A stretch of DNA of 64,000 nucleotides from Streptomyces sp. TP-A0356 (GTDB taxonomy: Bacteria > Actinomycetota > Actinomycetes > Streptomycetales > Streptomycetaceae): assembly GCF_001417775.1 (NCBI RefSeq), contig NZ_BBZJ01000016.1:310001-374000 (forward strand), given 5' to 3'. Numbering within the stretch: the first letter of the stretch is position 1; each line of letters starts with the position of its first letter. Positions 17,169 to 25,940 of this stretch are shown here, piece after piece. The notes beneath the pieces were generated by a model. The model ran no database searches and was not told the DNA's origin. It saw only the letters and a program-made list of their open reading frames with translations. A program made the translations under genes and the position numbers.

Positions 17169-18385
17169 CCGCACCCGTCCGTACGCGTTCGTCCGCCGAG
17201 CTGATCCGCGCCGAGGAGCCGGTTCTGGCGCACAACTACCATCCGCTCCCGGTGGTCGTCGCCCGCGCCGAGGGCACCTGGGTGGAGGACGTCGAGGGCC
17301 GCCGCTACCTGGACATGCTCGCGGGCTACTCGGCCCTCAACTTCGGGCACCGCAACCCGGTGCTGATCGAGGCCGCGCACCGCCAGCTGGACCGGCTGAC
17401 CCTCACCTCCCGGGCCTTCCACAACGACCAGCTGGCGGAGTTCGCCGAGTCCCTGGCCGCGTTGACGGGCCTGGACATGGTGCTGCCGATGAACACGGGC
17501 GCGGAAGCGGTGGAGAGCGCCGTCAAGGTTGCCCGCAAGTGGGCGTACGAGGTCAAGGGCGTTCCGGCCGACCGGGCGACGATCGTGGTGGCGGACGGCA
17601 ACTTCCACGGCCGTACGACGACGATCGTCAGCTTCTCCACGGACGAGACGGCGCGCTCGGGCTTCGGCCCCTTCACCCCGGGCTTCCGCGTGGTGCCCTA
17701 CAACGACCCGGCCGCGCTGGAGGCGGCCGTCGACGAGACGACGGCAGCCGTGCTGATCGAGCCCATCCAGGGTGAGGCGGGTGTGATCATCCCGGACGAG
17801 GGCTATCTCACCGGGGTCCGCGAGCTCACCCGCCGCGCGGGGTGCCTGTTCATCGCCGACGAGATCCAGTCGGGCCTCGGCCGTACGGGCAGCACGCTGG
17901 CCGTGGAGCACGAGGGGGTCCTGCCGGATGTGCTGCTGCTCGGGAAGGCGCTCGGCGGCGGCATCGTGCCGGTGTCCGCGGTGGTCGCCCGCCGTGATGT
18001 CCTCGGGATCCTGCGACCGGGCGAGCACGGCTCCACCTTCGGCGGCAACCCGCTGGCCGCGGCGGTCGGCTCGGCGGTCGTCGGCCTTCTGGAGACGGGC
18101 GAGTTCCAGCGCAGGGCGGCCGAGGCGGGCGCGGTGCTGCGGAACGGACTCGCCGCGCTCGTCGGCAAGGGCGTCGTGGGCTTCCGCTCGCGCGGGCTGT
18201 GGGCCGGGGTCGACATCGACCCGGCGATCGGGACCGGGCGCGAGATCAGCGAACGTCTGATGCGGGAGGGGATCCTGGTCAAGGACACCCACGGTTCGAC
18301 GATCCGCCTGGCCCCGCCGCTGACGATCACGGACGAGGAACTGCGGTCGGCGCTGGGGGCACTGGAGAAGGTGCTGACGGCCTGA
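17165..18385 (+). CDS. rocD: Ornithine--oxo-acid aminotransferase
   Basis: A 406-residue class III aminotransferase that is PLP-dependent and converts ornithine plus 2-oxoglutarate to glutamate 5-semialdehyde. Motifs include MNTGAEAVESAVKVARKW, FIADEIQSGLGRTG and the PLP Lys in LLLGKALGGGIVP. The family length is normal. The ATG overlaps the upstream stop as ATGA, indicating translational coupling with the DDAH-fold enzyme. Together the pair would take arginine (or a methylated form) to glutamate semialdehyde. A convergent terminator follows. Confidence 0.94.
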   Translation: MTAPVRTRSSAELIRAEEPVLAHNYHPLPVVVARAEGTWVEDVEGRRYLDMLAGYSALNFGHRNPVLIEAAHRQLDRLTLTSRAFHNDQLAEFAESLAALTGLDMVLPMNTGAEAVESAVKVARKWAYEVKGVPADRATIVVADGNFHGRTTTIVSFSTDETARSGFGPFTPGFRVVPYNDPAALEAAVDETTAAVLIEPIQGEAGVIIPDEGYLTGVRELTRRAGCLFIADEIQSGLGRTGSTLAVEHEGVLPDVLLLGKALGGGIVPVSAVVARRDVLGILRPGEHGSTFGGNPLAAAVGSAVVGLLETGEFQRRAAEAGAVLRNGLAALVGKGVVGFRSRGLWAGVDIDPAIGTGREISERLMREGILVKDTHGSTIRLAPPLTITDEELRSALGALEKVLTA

Positions 18386-18395
18386 TACGGCGGCG

Positions 18396-18424
18396 CCCGG
18401 GGGCTGGTGGTGCGGGCCCCCGGG
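18396..18424. terminator. Terminator between rocD and the SLOG gene
   Basis: Nine-base arms CCCGGGGGC and GCCCCCGGG around an 11-base loop, located 10 bp after the rocD stop and 48 bp from the end of the convergent gene. It could serve both strands. Confidence 0.7.
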
Positions 18425-18472
18425 TCACGCTCCCGTCGAACCCCGGTCTGCCCCGGCCGCGCCCGGTTCCGG

Positions 18473-18949
18473 TCAGTCCCACAGCTCCGTGAGGTCCAGC
18501 GCTTCGACGGGCGTGCGCGCGTGCCGCACGCCGGGCGGTTCCCGGCCGTCCGCGCCGACGATCCGCCAGCCCTCACCGAGCTGGACCACCGGCACACCGC
18601 CCCGGCGCATGGCGAGGGCCAGCTCGGAGAGGGTGCCCCAGGATCCGCCGACCACGACCACGGCGTCCCCGCTGTTGACGATCACGTTGTTGCGCGCCTG
18701 CCCGAGCCCGGTGGCGATCGCGACGCTCAGATCCGGCCCGGCCCCGGAGCGATCGACATCCGGCAGCACCCCGACGACAAGGCCGTCGCGGGACCGTGCG
18801 CCCGCCGCCACGGCGGCCATCACCCCGCCGTACCCACCGCAGATCACCACGGCTCCGCGCTCCGCGAGCAGCCGGCCCAGCTCGTACGCGAGGGTCCGCT
18901 CCCGCCGGCCGCACTGGCTCGGCCCGCACACCGCCACCTGCACCGCCAC
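18473..18949 (-). CDS. SLOG/LOG-like Rossmann-fold protein (TIGR00725 type)
   Basis: A 158-residue protein of the SLOG superfamily (relatives of LOG nucleoside phosphoribohydrolases and DprA). It shows the nucleotide-binding GGYGGVMAAVAAGAR and the GGSWGTLSELALA loop. The PGGxGTxxE signature of cytokinin-activating LOG enzymes is changed to GGSWGTLSE, so activity cannot be assumed. The start is GTG at 18949, preceded by GGAGGTGG. No neighbour points to a pathway. Confidence 0.8.
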   Translation of the reverse strand: MAVQVAVCGPSQCGRRERTLAYELGRLLAERGAVVICGGYGGVMAAVAAGARSRDGLVVGVLPDVDRSGAGPDLSVAIATGLGQARNNVIVNSGDAVVVVGGSWGTLSELALAMRRGGVPVVQLGEGWRIVGADGREPPGVRHARTPVEALDLTELWD

Positions 18950-19046
18950 GCCGGTCCACCTCCGGCGCGCACCCTACTGCCCGGCGAAACATCCCGCCCG
19001 CAGCCACGTCGAGCGAATGCCGCAGCACCTTGCTCACGGGCCCCTC

Positions 19047-20075
19047 TCAGCCGACCTTGCGCCCTTTCAGCGGTGCCGTTGCCGTCCCGCCGCCCTCCTG
19101 CAGCCCGCGCAGGAACTCCTCCATGACCTCGGTCGCCGTCCGGCTGGGGCTCCAGCCCAGCTCGGTGTACGCGCGCGTGCAGTCCATCAGGGGCAGTCGC
19201 AGTACGGCGTCGAAGAGATGCGGTGACGCGGGGAGCAGACGCAGGCCCCACGCGGCGGCGATCGCCGATCGTGCGGCCGTGCGCGGCAGCCGTACGGGGC
19301 GGGTCCCGAGCAGTTCGCCCAGCAGGGCGGCATCCAGCGGTGGATCGGCGGCCAGATTGAAGGCGCCGCGGACGTCACTGTGGACCGCGAGTCGATAGGC
19401 GTGGGCCGCGTCGTCGGTGTGCAGGGCCTGGACGCGCAGTCCCGCGATGTCGGGCAGGAAGGGCAGGAGCTCCGGCCGGGCCAGCGGGCCGGGCAGGAGC
19501 CGTCCACCGAAGATGCGCCGCTGTTCGCTCGCCGACTCCCACTTGAACAGGAACGCGGGCCGCATCCGCACCACCCGGATCGCTGGGTGCGCGTACTCGA
19601 AGGCGTCGAGGGTGCGCTCCAGGTACGACTTCTCCCGGGTGTAAGCGGCGTCCGGCCAGCCGTGGGTCGGCCAGGACTCGTCCACGCTGCGGTCCTTGGG
19701 TCCAGGGGAGTACGCACCGACGGACGAGGCGTGCACCAGCGTCGGCACCTGGGCCGCGGCGACGGCGTCGAAGACCCGGATGCTGCCGAGCACGTTGGTC
19801 TGCCAGGTCGCGACCGGATCGTGCGTCGGCTGGAACGCCCACGCCAGGTGTACGACCGCGTCGGCGCCCTCGAACTCCTTGACCAGGTCGGCCTGCTCCG
19901 ACGCGAGGTCGACCTCCGACCACTGCACACGCTCCGGGCCGAGGTCGGGGGTGCGGCGTGCCAGGCCCCGTACGCTCTCCACGTCCGGGTCCTCGGCGAG
20001 CAGGCGCACGAGGCTCGTGCCCACATTGCCGGTGGCTCCGGTGACCACGATCTTCTTGCTTGTTGCGGTGCTCAC
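19047..20075 (-). CDS. NAD-dependent epimerase/dehydratase family protein
   Basis: A 342-residue extended short-chain dehydrogenase. The dinucleotide motif GATGNVGTSLV is near residue 15, HLAWAFQP follows, and the active-site region is HASSVGAYSPG with YTREKSYLE (the Tyr-x3-Lys pair). The start is GTG at 20075, which gives VSTATSKKIVVTG and is preceded by AGAGGAG; a longer upstream frame lacks such a site. The substrate is unknown; similar Streptomyces proteins are annotated as sugar epimerases or SDR family proteins. Confidence 0.88.
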   Translation of the reverse strand: MSTATSKKIVVTGATGNVGTSLVRLLAEDPDVESVRGLARRTPDLGPERVQWSEVDLASEQADLVKEFEGADAVVHLAWAFQPTHDPVATWQTNVLGSIRVFDAVAAAQVPTLVHASSVGAYSPGPKDRSVDESWPTHGWPDAAYTREKSYLERTLDAFEYAHPAIRVVRMRPAFLFKWESASEQRRIFGGRLLPGPLARPELLPFLPDIAGLRVQALHTDDAAHAYRLAVHSDVRGAFNLAADPPLDAALLGELLGTRPVRLPRTAARSAIAAAWGLRLLPASPHLFDAVLRLPLMDCTRAYTELGWSPSRTATEVMEEFLRGLQEGGGTATAPLKGRKVG

Positions 20076-20245
20076 TTCGGGCTCCTCTCGGTGACCGGTA
20101 CCGGCGAGTACCCGCACAGGGGCAAGCGGCTCAGGGCATCGCGTCCCCGACGGCGGCCACCAGATGCCACCGCCGGACGGCAGAGGGTTACCCCGCCCGG
20201 GTGCATGCCCGGCCATGGGACGTCCGGAGGGGGAAGCCTTCCTCC

Positions 20246-20614
20246 ATGATTTTCAAGAGTCCCGTCGAGCGCGGCGGCCCCCAGCGGGGCAAGTTCGAGG
20301 ATCTGGCGGAGAAGGCCTCCAACATGACGAGCTCGCCGCTCTTCTTCCTGATCTGCCTCGCCTTCGTCGGCTTCTTCGTCGCCTCGCACGCCGCGGGGCT
20401 GTCGGTGGAGTGGCTGCTGCTCGCCGGGGAGTCCATGTCCGCGGTCACCCTTCTGCTCCTCGCACTGCTGAAGAACTCGGAGATGCGGGCGGAGCACGCC
20501 ATCCAGCGCAAGCTCGACGCGATCGCGGGCGCGCTGCTGGACATGAACAAGGGGAAGGACAGCCGCGCCCTGCGGGAGCTCAGGGACTCGATCCGCATGG
20601 AGGAGGAGACATGA
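20246..20614 (+). CDS. Low-affinity iron permease family protein
   Basis: A 122-residue membrane protein resembling the low-affinity iron permease family (Pfam Iron_permease). Two hydrophobic segments are visible, LFFLICLAFVGFFVASHAAG and SMSAVTLLLLALLKN, followed by a charged amphipathic C-terminus with RKLDAIAGALLDMN. The ATG at 20246 follows GGAGGGGGAA at about 10 bp. Bacterial members have not been shown to carry iron as far as I know, so the transport role rests on the family name only. Confidence 0.75.
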   Translation: MIFKSPVERGGPQRGKFEDLAEKASNMTSSPLFFLICLAFVGFFVASHAAGLSVEWLLLAGESMSAVTLLLLALLKNSEMRAEHAIQRKLDAIAGALLDMNKGKDSRALRELRDSIRMEEET

Positions 20615-20731
20615 GACGAGACACGAGGAGACGTAGGGCACCGCCGTAGGCCCGCGGCCCGACCGATATGCACGGGAATGCGACTCGTGCCACGCTGATC
20701 AGGGGCGGAGCTGCGCCCTCTCTCGCCTCAC

Positions 20732-20769
20732 CGAGGAGTGAGCCGACCCTCATCGAGGAGTGAGCCGAC
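20732..20769 (+). repeat. Direct repeat duplicating a ribosome binding site
   Basis: CGAGGAGTGAGCCGAC occurs at 20732-20747 and again at 20754-20769, with 22-bp spacing. The second copy ends right before the ATG of the small acidic protein and supplies its GAGGAG Shine-Dalgarno. The first copy has no start codon after it. Confidence 0.85.
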
Positions 20770-20958
20770 ATGACCGACCGGAAACGCGGCCCGTACGGGG
20801 ACGACTCCGACTATGTCGAGGACATGACCGAAGAGACCCTCGGCGCCCAGGAGCAGGCACGCCAGGAGCGCCAGCACCTGCAGGAGCAGCAACAGCGCGG
20901 CCGTCGAGCGGACGACGAGTCCATCTACCCCGAGCAGGAGGACGACGACTACCTGTGA
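20770..20958 (+). CDS. Small acidic, Gln-rich hypothetical protein (62 aa)
   Basis: A 62-residue soluble protein with a highly charged composition. The middle is a probable helix (EQARQERQHLQEQQQRG) and the ends are acidic (DDSDYVEDM and EQEDDDYL). GAGGAG at good spacing supports the ATG. No domain is recognised. A strong terminator lies 28 bp after the stop, so it is probably monocistronic. Its composition suggests a stress-related or intrinsically disordered protein, but nothing more can be said. Confidence 0.7.
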   Translation: MTDRKRGPYGDDSDYVEDMTEETLGAQEQARQERQHLQEQQQRGRRADDESIYPEQEDDDYL

Positions 20959-20986
20959 TCACCGAACTTCACGGTGTCACTGTCAG

Positions 20987-21022
20987 GCTTCGTGCGGTCC
21001 CCCGCCGCGGACCGCACGAAGC
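20987..21022. terminator. Strong terminator after the acidic protein gene
   Basis: A perfect 14-bp stem, GCTTCGTGCGGTCC / GGACCGCACGAAGC, with an 8-base loop. It separates the small acidic protein gene from plsC. Confidence 0.85.
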
Positions 21023-21198
21023 GGTTGCGCAGCGGCCGTCTTCCCCGATGCCCCGTCAGGAACGTCGGCATCGGGCCGAGTCGACCGCGCGCGGTTCCGG
21101 ACCACCGCGCCGGACCCTACACTGACACCCCACGGCACGCGGTTGAGCTGCTGGAACGCGGCGGTTGAACCGATCCGCCGGAGTGAGGAGCGAGGCGC

Positions 21199-21924
21199 TT
21201 GTTCTACTACCTGCTCAAATACGTTCTGCTCGGACCGCTGCTGAGACTGGTCTTCCGGCCGCGAATCGAGGGCCTTGAGAACGTACCGGCGGAGGGACCC
21301 GCCATCATCGCCGGCAACCACCTCTCCTTCTCCGACCACTTCCTGATGCCGGCGATCCTCAAACGGCGCATCACCTTCCTGGCCAAGGCCGAGTACTTCA
21401 CCGGGCCGGGCATCAAGGGCCGTCTCACCGCGGCGTTCTTCCGCAGCGCCGGTCAGATCCCGGTGGACCGCTCCGGCAAGGACGCCGGTCAGGCCGCGAT
21501 CCGCGAGGGCCTCGGGGTGCTGCGCAAGGACGAGCTGCTGGGCATCTACCCCGAGGGCACCCGTTCCCACGACGGCCGTCTGTACAAGGGCAAGGTCGGC
21601 GTCGCGGTGATGGCTCTGAGGGCCAAGGTCCCCGTCATCCCGTGCGCGATGATCGGCACCTTCGAGGCACAGCCACCGGGCCAGGTCATCCCCAGCGTCC
21701 ATCCCGTGGTGATCCGTTTCGGCAAGCCCCTCGACTTCTCCCGCTACGCGGGCATGGAGAACGAGAAGGCCATCCTGCGCGCCGTCACCGACGAGATCAT
21801 GTACGCCATCCTGTCCCTCTCCGAGCAGGAGTACGTCGACCAGTACGCGGCCGTCGTCAAGGCCGAGGAGGCGGCGCAGAAGGCGGAGCGGTCCCGTAGG
21901 TTCCCGCGGGTGCCGCTGAGTTGA
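21199..21924 (+). CDS. plsC: 1-acyl-sn-glycerol-3-phosphate acyltransferase
   Basis: A 241-residue lysophosphatidic acid acyltransferase of phospholipid synthesis, membrane-associated through its hydrophobic N-terminus (YYLLKYVLLGPLLRLVF). The catalytic HX4D motif is NHLSFSD and the phosphate-binding motif is YPEGTRSHDG. The start is an unusual TTG at 21199, giving MFYYLLKYVLL; GTGAGGAG lies 8 bp upstream, and no ATG or GTG precedes the first membrane segment. Streptomyces carry several paralogues, so a specific role is not predicted. Confidence 0.92.
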   Translation: MFYYLLKYVLLGPLLRLVFRPRIEGLENVPAEGPAIIAGNHLSFSDHFLMPAILKRRITFLAKAEYFTGPGIKGRLTAAFFRSAGQIPVDRSGKDAGQAAIREGLGVLRKDELLGIYPEGTRSHDGRLYKGKVGVAVMALRAKVPVIPCAMIGTFEAQPPGQVIPSVHPVVIRFGKPLDFSRYAGMENEKAILRAVTDEIMYAILSLSEQEYVDQYAAVVKAEEAAQKAERSRRFPRVPLS

Positions 21925-21937
21925 CGACAGACGGCAA

Positions 21938-21966
21938 GGGGGGCGGCCGGGATCCGGCCGCCCCCC
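21938..21966. terminator. Bidirectional terminator between plsC and tap
   Basis: A perfect 13-bp stem, GGGGGGCGGCCGG / CCGGCCGCCCCCC, with a 3-base loop (GAT), lies between the convergent plsC and tripeptidyl aminopeptidase genes. Confidence 0.9.
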
Positions 21967-21996
21967 TCGGGCGTGCGTGACAAGGCGCGCGTACGA

Positions 21997-23586
21997 CTAC
22001 GGCTTCGGCGTGGCGTGCGGCGTGCACGTGACGTCGGCGTCGTCCGTCCTACCCGTGAGCAGGTACGTGTCCACCCGGCTGTTGATGCACGGGTTGACCA
22101 GACCGGTCACGCCGTGGGAGCCCGCGTCCTTCTCGATGATCAGGCGGGAGCCCTTGAAGCGCTTGTGCAGCTCGACGGCGCCGTCGAACGGCGTCGCGGC
22201 GTCACGCGTGGACTGCACGATCAGCACGGTCGGCAGACCCTTGCCGGTCGTCACGTTCACCGGGGTCTGCTGCCGCACCGGCCAGGTGGCACACGGCAGG
22301 TTCATCCATGCGTTCGCCCACGTCATGAACGGGTAGTTCTTGTTGAGCCGGGTGTTGTCCCGGTCCCACCTCTGCCAGCTCGTGGGCCACTTGGCGTCGG
22401 TGCACTCGACCGCCGTGTAGACGGCGTTGCCGTTCTCCGACGTGATGTTGCCCGCCGTGTCGGACATGTGGGGCGCGGCCGCGCCGACGAGCGCCTGGGT
22501 GTCCCCCGCGAAGTACTTGCCGAAGACGGTGGCGACCGGCACCCACGAGGAGTCGTAGTACGGGGCGCTCTGGAAGAAGGAGATCAGCTCGGCCGGTCCG
22601 ACGACGCCGCCGATGGGGTGCTTCTTCGCCGTGGCCCGCAGTTGCAGCCACTTCGCCTGCACCGCGGCGCGGGTGGTGCCCAGGTGGAAGGATGCGTCGT
22701 TCGCCGCGACCCAGTCCTGCCAGTCCTTCCAGCGGCCCTCGAAGGCCACGTCCTGGTCGAGGTTGGCCTGGTACCAGATCTTCTCGCGCGACGGGTTGAC
22801 CACGCTGTCGACGATCATGCGGCGGAGGTGACCTGGGAAGAGCGTGCCGTAGACGGCGCCCAGGTACGTGCCGTACGAGACACCGAGGTAGTTGAGCTTC
22901 TGCTCCCCCAGCGCGGCACGGATCACATCCAGGTCGCGGGCGGTGTTGGGCGTGGTCATCTGCCGCAGCATCGCGCGGCCGGTGCGCTCGGCGCAGCCCT
23001 CCGCGTACTCACGGGCGAGCTTGCGCTGGGCTCGCTTGTCGGCCTCGGAGCCGGGGACCGGGTCGGCCTTGGGCGCCTTCACGAACTCCTGCGGGTCGGC
23101 ACAGGAGATGGGAGCCGAGTGACCGACACCGCGCGGGTCGAAGCCGACGAAGTCGTACGCCTTCGCCACGTTGGCCCAGATCGGGTTCTTGGTGGTGACC
23201 CGGCGCGGGAAGCGCATCCCGGAGCCGCCGGGGCCGCCGGGGTTGTACACGAGGGCGCCCTGGCGCTCCTGCTTGGTGCCCGTGTTCCCGATGCGGTCGA
23301 CGGCGAGCTTGATCTGCTTGCCGTTCGGGTGGGCGTAGTCGAGCGGAACGGCGACCCAGCCGCACTGGATCGGCTTCTCGAATCCCCAGTCGGCCGGACA
23401 GTCCTGCCAGTTGATGCCGGCCTTGGCGGCCCGCTCCGCGGCGATCGCGACGCCACGGGCCTGCCGGTCCTGACCGTGGCGCGAGTCGGCGGTGGCCGAC
23501 GGTGCCGCCACGGCGCCGGCTATCAGCGTGGCCGTGACGAGTGCCCCCGCGGAGCCGAGCGCGGTCGCTCGTCTCGTCGGTCTCAT
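21997..23586 (-). CDS. tap: Secreted tripeptidyl aminopeptidase (Tap)
   Basis: A 529-residue secreted serine peptidase of the alpha/beta-hydrolase fold, closely matching S. lividans Tap, which removes tripeptides from N-termini of extracellular proteins. The signal peptide starts MRPTRRATALGSAG, has the core ALVTATLIAGAVAAP and a likely cleavage after ATA near residue 33. The nucleophile is Ser in GVSYGTYLG, the Asp is in STRDAATPF, and the His is in AGSHGVTG. An oxyanion-hole region YNPGGPGGSG is present. The ATG at 23586 matches the known N-terminus; a TTG 9 bp upstream has a better-spaced GGGGAGG. Confidence 0.95.
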   Translation of the reverse strand: MRPTRRATALGSAGALVTATLIAGAVAAPSATADSRHGQDRQARGVAIAAERAAKAGINWQDCPADWGFEKPIQCGWVAVPLDYAHPNGKQIKLAVDRIGNTGTKQERQGALVYNPGGPGGSGMRFPRRVTTKNPIWANVAKAYDFVGFDPRGVGHSAPISCADPQEFVKAPKADPVPGSEADKRAQRKLAREYAEGCAERTGRAMLRQMTTPNTARDLDVIRAALGEQKLNYLGVSYGTYLGAVYGTLFPGHLRRMIVDSVVNPSREKIWYQANLDQDVAFEGRWKDWQDWVAANDASFHLGTTRAAVQAKWLQLRATAKKHPIGGVVGPAELISFFQSAPYYDSSWVPVATVFGKYFAGDTQALVGAAAPHMSDTAGNITSENGNAVYTAVECTDAKWPTSWQRWDRDNTRLNKNYPFMTWANAWMNLPCATWPVRQQTPVNVTTGKGLPTVLIVQSTRDAATPFDGAVELHKRFKGSRLIIEKDAGSHGVTGLVNPCINSRVDTYLLTGRTDDADVTCTPHATPKP

Positions 23587-23671
23587 TCCCCTCAAGTGGG
23601 ACCTCCCCGTACAAGGTTGTGATGGGTACGGGGATCCTTTCGGCTGTGAGGTCCCTGAGAACAGGGGGGAC

Positions 23672-23688
23672 TTGGCATTCTTTGCCAA
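23672..23688. promoter_or_regulatory. Palindrome upstream of tap
   Basis: TTGGCA-TTCTT-TGCCAA is a perfect inverted repeat in an AT-rich stretch 86 bp upstream of the tap start. It is a plausible operator or promoter element for the aminopeptidase gene. The binding protein is unknown. Confidence 0.4.
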
Positions 23689-23734
23689 TCCGATAACCGG
23701 TGCACGCCTGTCCGTTGAGCGGAGTCAACCAGTC

Positions 23735-24490
23735 TCAGCCCAGCGCGCGCAGGGCCTCGTCCAGTACGCGGCGCAACCGCAGCGCGTCGGGCGTGACCGC
23801 GGTGACGAGCACGGCGGGGCCCGCGAGCGGGGTGAGGGCGGCGTGTTCCCCCAGCATCCGCGCCCGCGCCGGTTCGCGTCCGAACTCGGGTCGTACGACG
23901 AGGAGTTGCCCCAGCGACCGATGTCCCGCGAGCACGGCGGGGCCGTCCCATCCGCCGGGGGCACCCGGTCCGCAGGCCAGCTCCTGGTCGAGCAGCGGCC
24001 GTCCGCCAAGCCGTACGGTGAGACGGCTGGTGAGGCGCCCGGGTTGCTCACCGGCGCGCCCGAGGACCTGCTCCTCGCGGTACACGAGGCGGGCGCCCGG
24101 CGCGAGGTCGACGCGCGAGGAGACGTACAGCTCGCTGCCCTGGGCCGAGATCAACTGCTCGGGCAGCCAGTGCAGTTCGCCGTCCGCGGCCACGTCGAGC
24201 CGTACGTCGTAGCGGGCCTCGCCCTTGGCCTGGCCCGGCAGGGCGATGGTGGCGGCGGCCGATCCGACCCGGAGCAGCGCACCGCTCGTCACCTCGGCCT
24301 TCACGGTGAAGTGGTCTCCACCGAGCGGCCCGCTCATCGCGCCGACGAGCAGGACGCGCGCCTCACGGCCGGGCCCCCGCGTACGGCGCGGGGCGAGCGG
24401 CCCCTCGCCCGTCAGCACGGGCAGGGACGTACCGCCCCTGCCGTCGTCCCGGGCCACGATCCGCGCGGTGGCCCTTACTCCCGTGGTCAC
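23735..24490 (-). CDS. ureD: Urease accessory protein UreD
   Basis: A 251-residue UreD/UreH homologue, a scaffold in the UreD-UreF-UreG complex that loads nickel into apo-urease. Recognisable stretches are [21 protein letters not shown] and [17 protein letters not shown], quoted as LHWLPEQLI. The GTG at 24490 overlaps the ureG stop as GTGA and is preferred; a GTG three codons earlier is possible. It is the last gene of the operon. Sequence conservation in this family is low, so the assignment rests partly on position. Confidence 0.88.
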   Translation of the reverse strand: MTTGVRATARIVARDDGRGGTSLPVLTGEGPLAPRRTRGPGREARVLLVGAMSGPLGGDHFTVKAEVTSGALLRVGSAAATIALPGQAKGEARYDVRLDVAADGELHWLPEQLISAQGSELYVSSRVDLAPGARLVYREEQVLGRAGEQPGRLTSRLTVRLGGRPLLDQELACGPGAPGGWDGPAVLAGHRSLGQLLVVRPEFGREPARARMLGEHAALTPLAGPAVLVTAVTPDALRLRRVLDEALRALG

Positions 24491-25164
24491 GCGGTCCACG
24501 CGGCGAGCCGGGCCCGCACCCAGTCGGCAACGGCGGTGACGCCGGCCTCGGTGCGCAGCGACTGGAAGACGACGGGCAGTTCGGCCCGCTGCGCCTTCGC
24601 GTCGGCCGCCATCCGGGCGAGGTCCGAGCCGACGTACGGGGCGAGGTCCGTCTTGTTGACGACGAGCAGGTCGGCGGTGGTGACACCGGGACCGCCCTTG
24701 CGCGGAATGTCGTCCCCGCCCGCGACGTCGATGACGAAGATCTGCGCGTCGACGAGGCCCTTGGAGAAGGTGGCGGTGAGGTTGTCCCCACCGGACTCGA
24801 CCAGGATGAGGTCGAGCGGCCCCACCTCGTCCTCCAGGTCCTCCACGGCTTCGAGGTTGGCGGAGATGTCGTCCCGGATGGCGGTGTGCGGACAGGCCCC
24901 CGTCTCGACCGCGGTGATCCGCTCGGGCGGCAGCACGGCCTCGCGCAGCAGGAACTCGGCGTCCTCACGGGTGTAGATGTCATTGGTCACGACGGCCAGC
25001 GAGAGCTCGTCGCGCAGGGTCCGGCAGAGCGCGGCGACGGTGGCGGTCTTACCGGACCCGACGGGCCCGCCCAGACCGATCCGCAGGGCCCGGCGCATAC
25101 CGTCGGGCCGGTGGGCGTCGGCGCTCACGGCTGAGGGACCGTCGTGGGAGTGGTCGAGGTGCAT
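24487..25164 (-). CDS. ureG: Urease accessory GTPase UreG
   Basis: A 225-residue GTPase that delivers nickel to urease. It has the P-loop [15 protein letters not shown], the metal-binding Cys-Pro-His in [22 protein letters not shown], and the guanine-specificity [10 protein letters not shown]. The N-terminus is His-rich ([12 protein letters not shown]), a short extra nickel-binding tail. It sits between ureF and ureD; the 100-bp gap to ureF holds no gene. Confidence 0.96.
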   Translation of the reverse strand: MHLDHSHDGPSAVSADAHRPDGMRRALRIGLGGPVGSGKTATVAALCRTLRDELSLAVVTNDIYTREDAEFLLREAVLPPERITAVETGACPHTAIRDDISANLEAVEDLEDEVGPLDLILVESGGDNLTATFSKGLVDAQIFVIDVAGGDDIPRKGGPGVTTADLLVVNKTDLAPYVGSDLARMAADAKAQRAELPVVFQSLRTEAGVTAVADWVRARLAAWTA

Positions 25165-25265
25165 GGTGTACGGCTCCAGTGTTCAGCCGGGGCTGGGTCC
25201 AGCCGTCGGGCGTTCAAGGGCGAGGCCGTGCAGGCCGAGGGGTGGTCCGGGGACGAAGCTCCCGG

Positions 25266-25940
25266 TCAGGACGCGAACAGGCGTACAGGCCAGGCGGCAT
25301 GCGCCTCCGCGCTGATCTCCAGGAGCGGAGCGGATGCCGCCGGCAGGGCGTCGACTCCCTCGTCGACCGCCCGACGCGCCGCGTCACCCGCCTGCCTGGC
25401 CACGAGATCCAGCTCCGGCGCCAACCGGGCCAGCACAGCGGTGGCGTCGAAGGGGTCCAGGCTCAGCAACCGCACCGTCGCGCTCGCCGGAGCACTCACA
25501 CTCTCGTAGGCCGCACAGTGCGCCGCGTCGTCCGGCCCCAGCCCGGCCGCCCGCGCGGCCAGCCCGAGCACGACCGGCTGGTGCGCCCCCCTCGGGAACT
25601 CCCGTGCCACCGCGTCCAGTTCCGTGGACGGCCAGGCCGCCCGCGCCGCCCGCATCAGCTGCCGCCCCAGCTTGCGGGCGGCGACACGCAGCGCGGGCGA
25701 GGGTGTACGCGCATCCGCGGCGGTGTCCAGCAGGGCCGGATCGACGCCGAGCGCGGCCGACGCGGCCAGCGAGGCGGACACCAGCCCGGCGGTGTGCAGC
25801 CGCCCCCGGCAGAACTCCTCCAGGTTCGCGGCCCCGGTGATCCGCCCGGCGCGCACGGCCGCCTCGGCGCCGCCGGAGTGCGCGTGCCCTCCAGCGGGGA
25901 AGCGGCCGTCGGCCAGTACGAGAAGCGCTGCGCGGGACAT
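25266..25940 (-). CDS. ureF: Urease accessory protein UreF
   Basis: A 224-residue all-helical UreF, which with UreD gates GTP hydrolysis by UreG during nickel insertion. The family start LVLADGRFPAGGHAHSGG is clear, as is AYESVSAPASATVRLLSLDPF. The ATG at 25940 shares a base with the ureC stop (TGATG), typical of translational coupling. Confidence 0.93.
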   Translation of the reverse strand: MSRAALLVLADGRFPAGGHAHSGGAEAAVRAGRITGAANLEEFCRGRLHTAGLVSASLAASAALGVDPALLDTAADARTPSPALRVAARKLGRQLMRAARAAWPSTELDAVAREFPRGAHQPVVLGLAARAAGLGPDDAAHCAAYESVSAPASATVRLLSLDPFDATAVLARLAPELDLVARQAGDAARRAVDEGVDALPAASAPLLEISAEAHAAWPVRLFAS

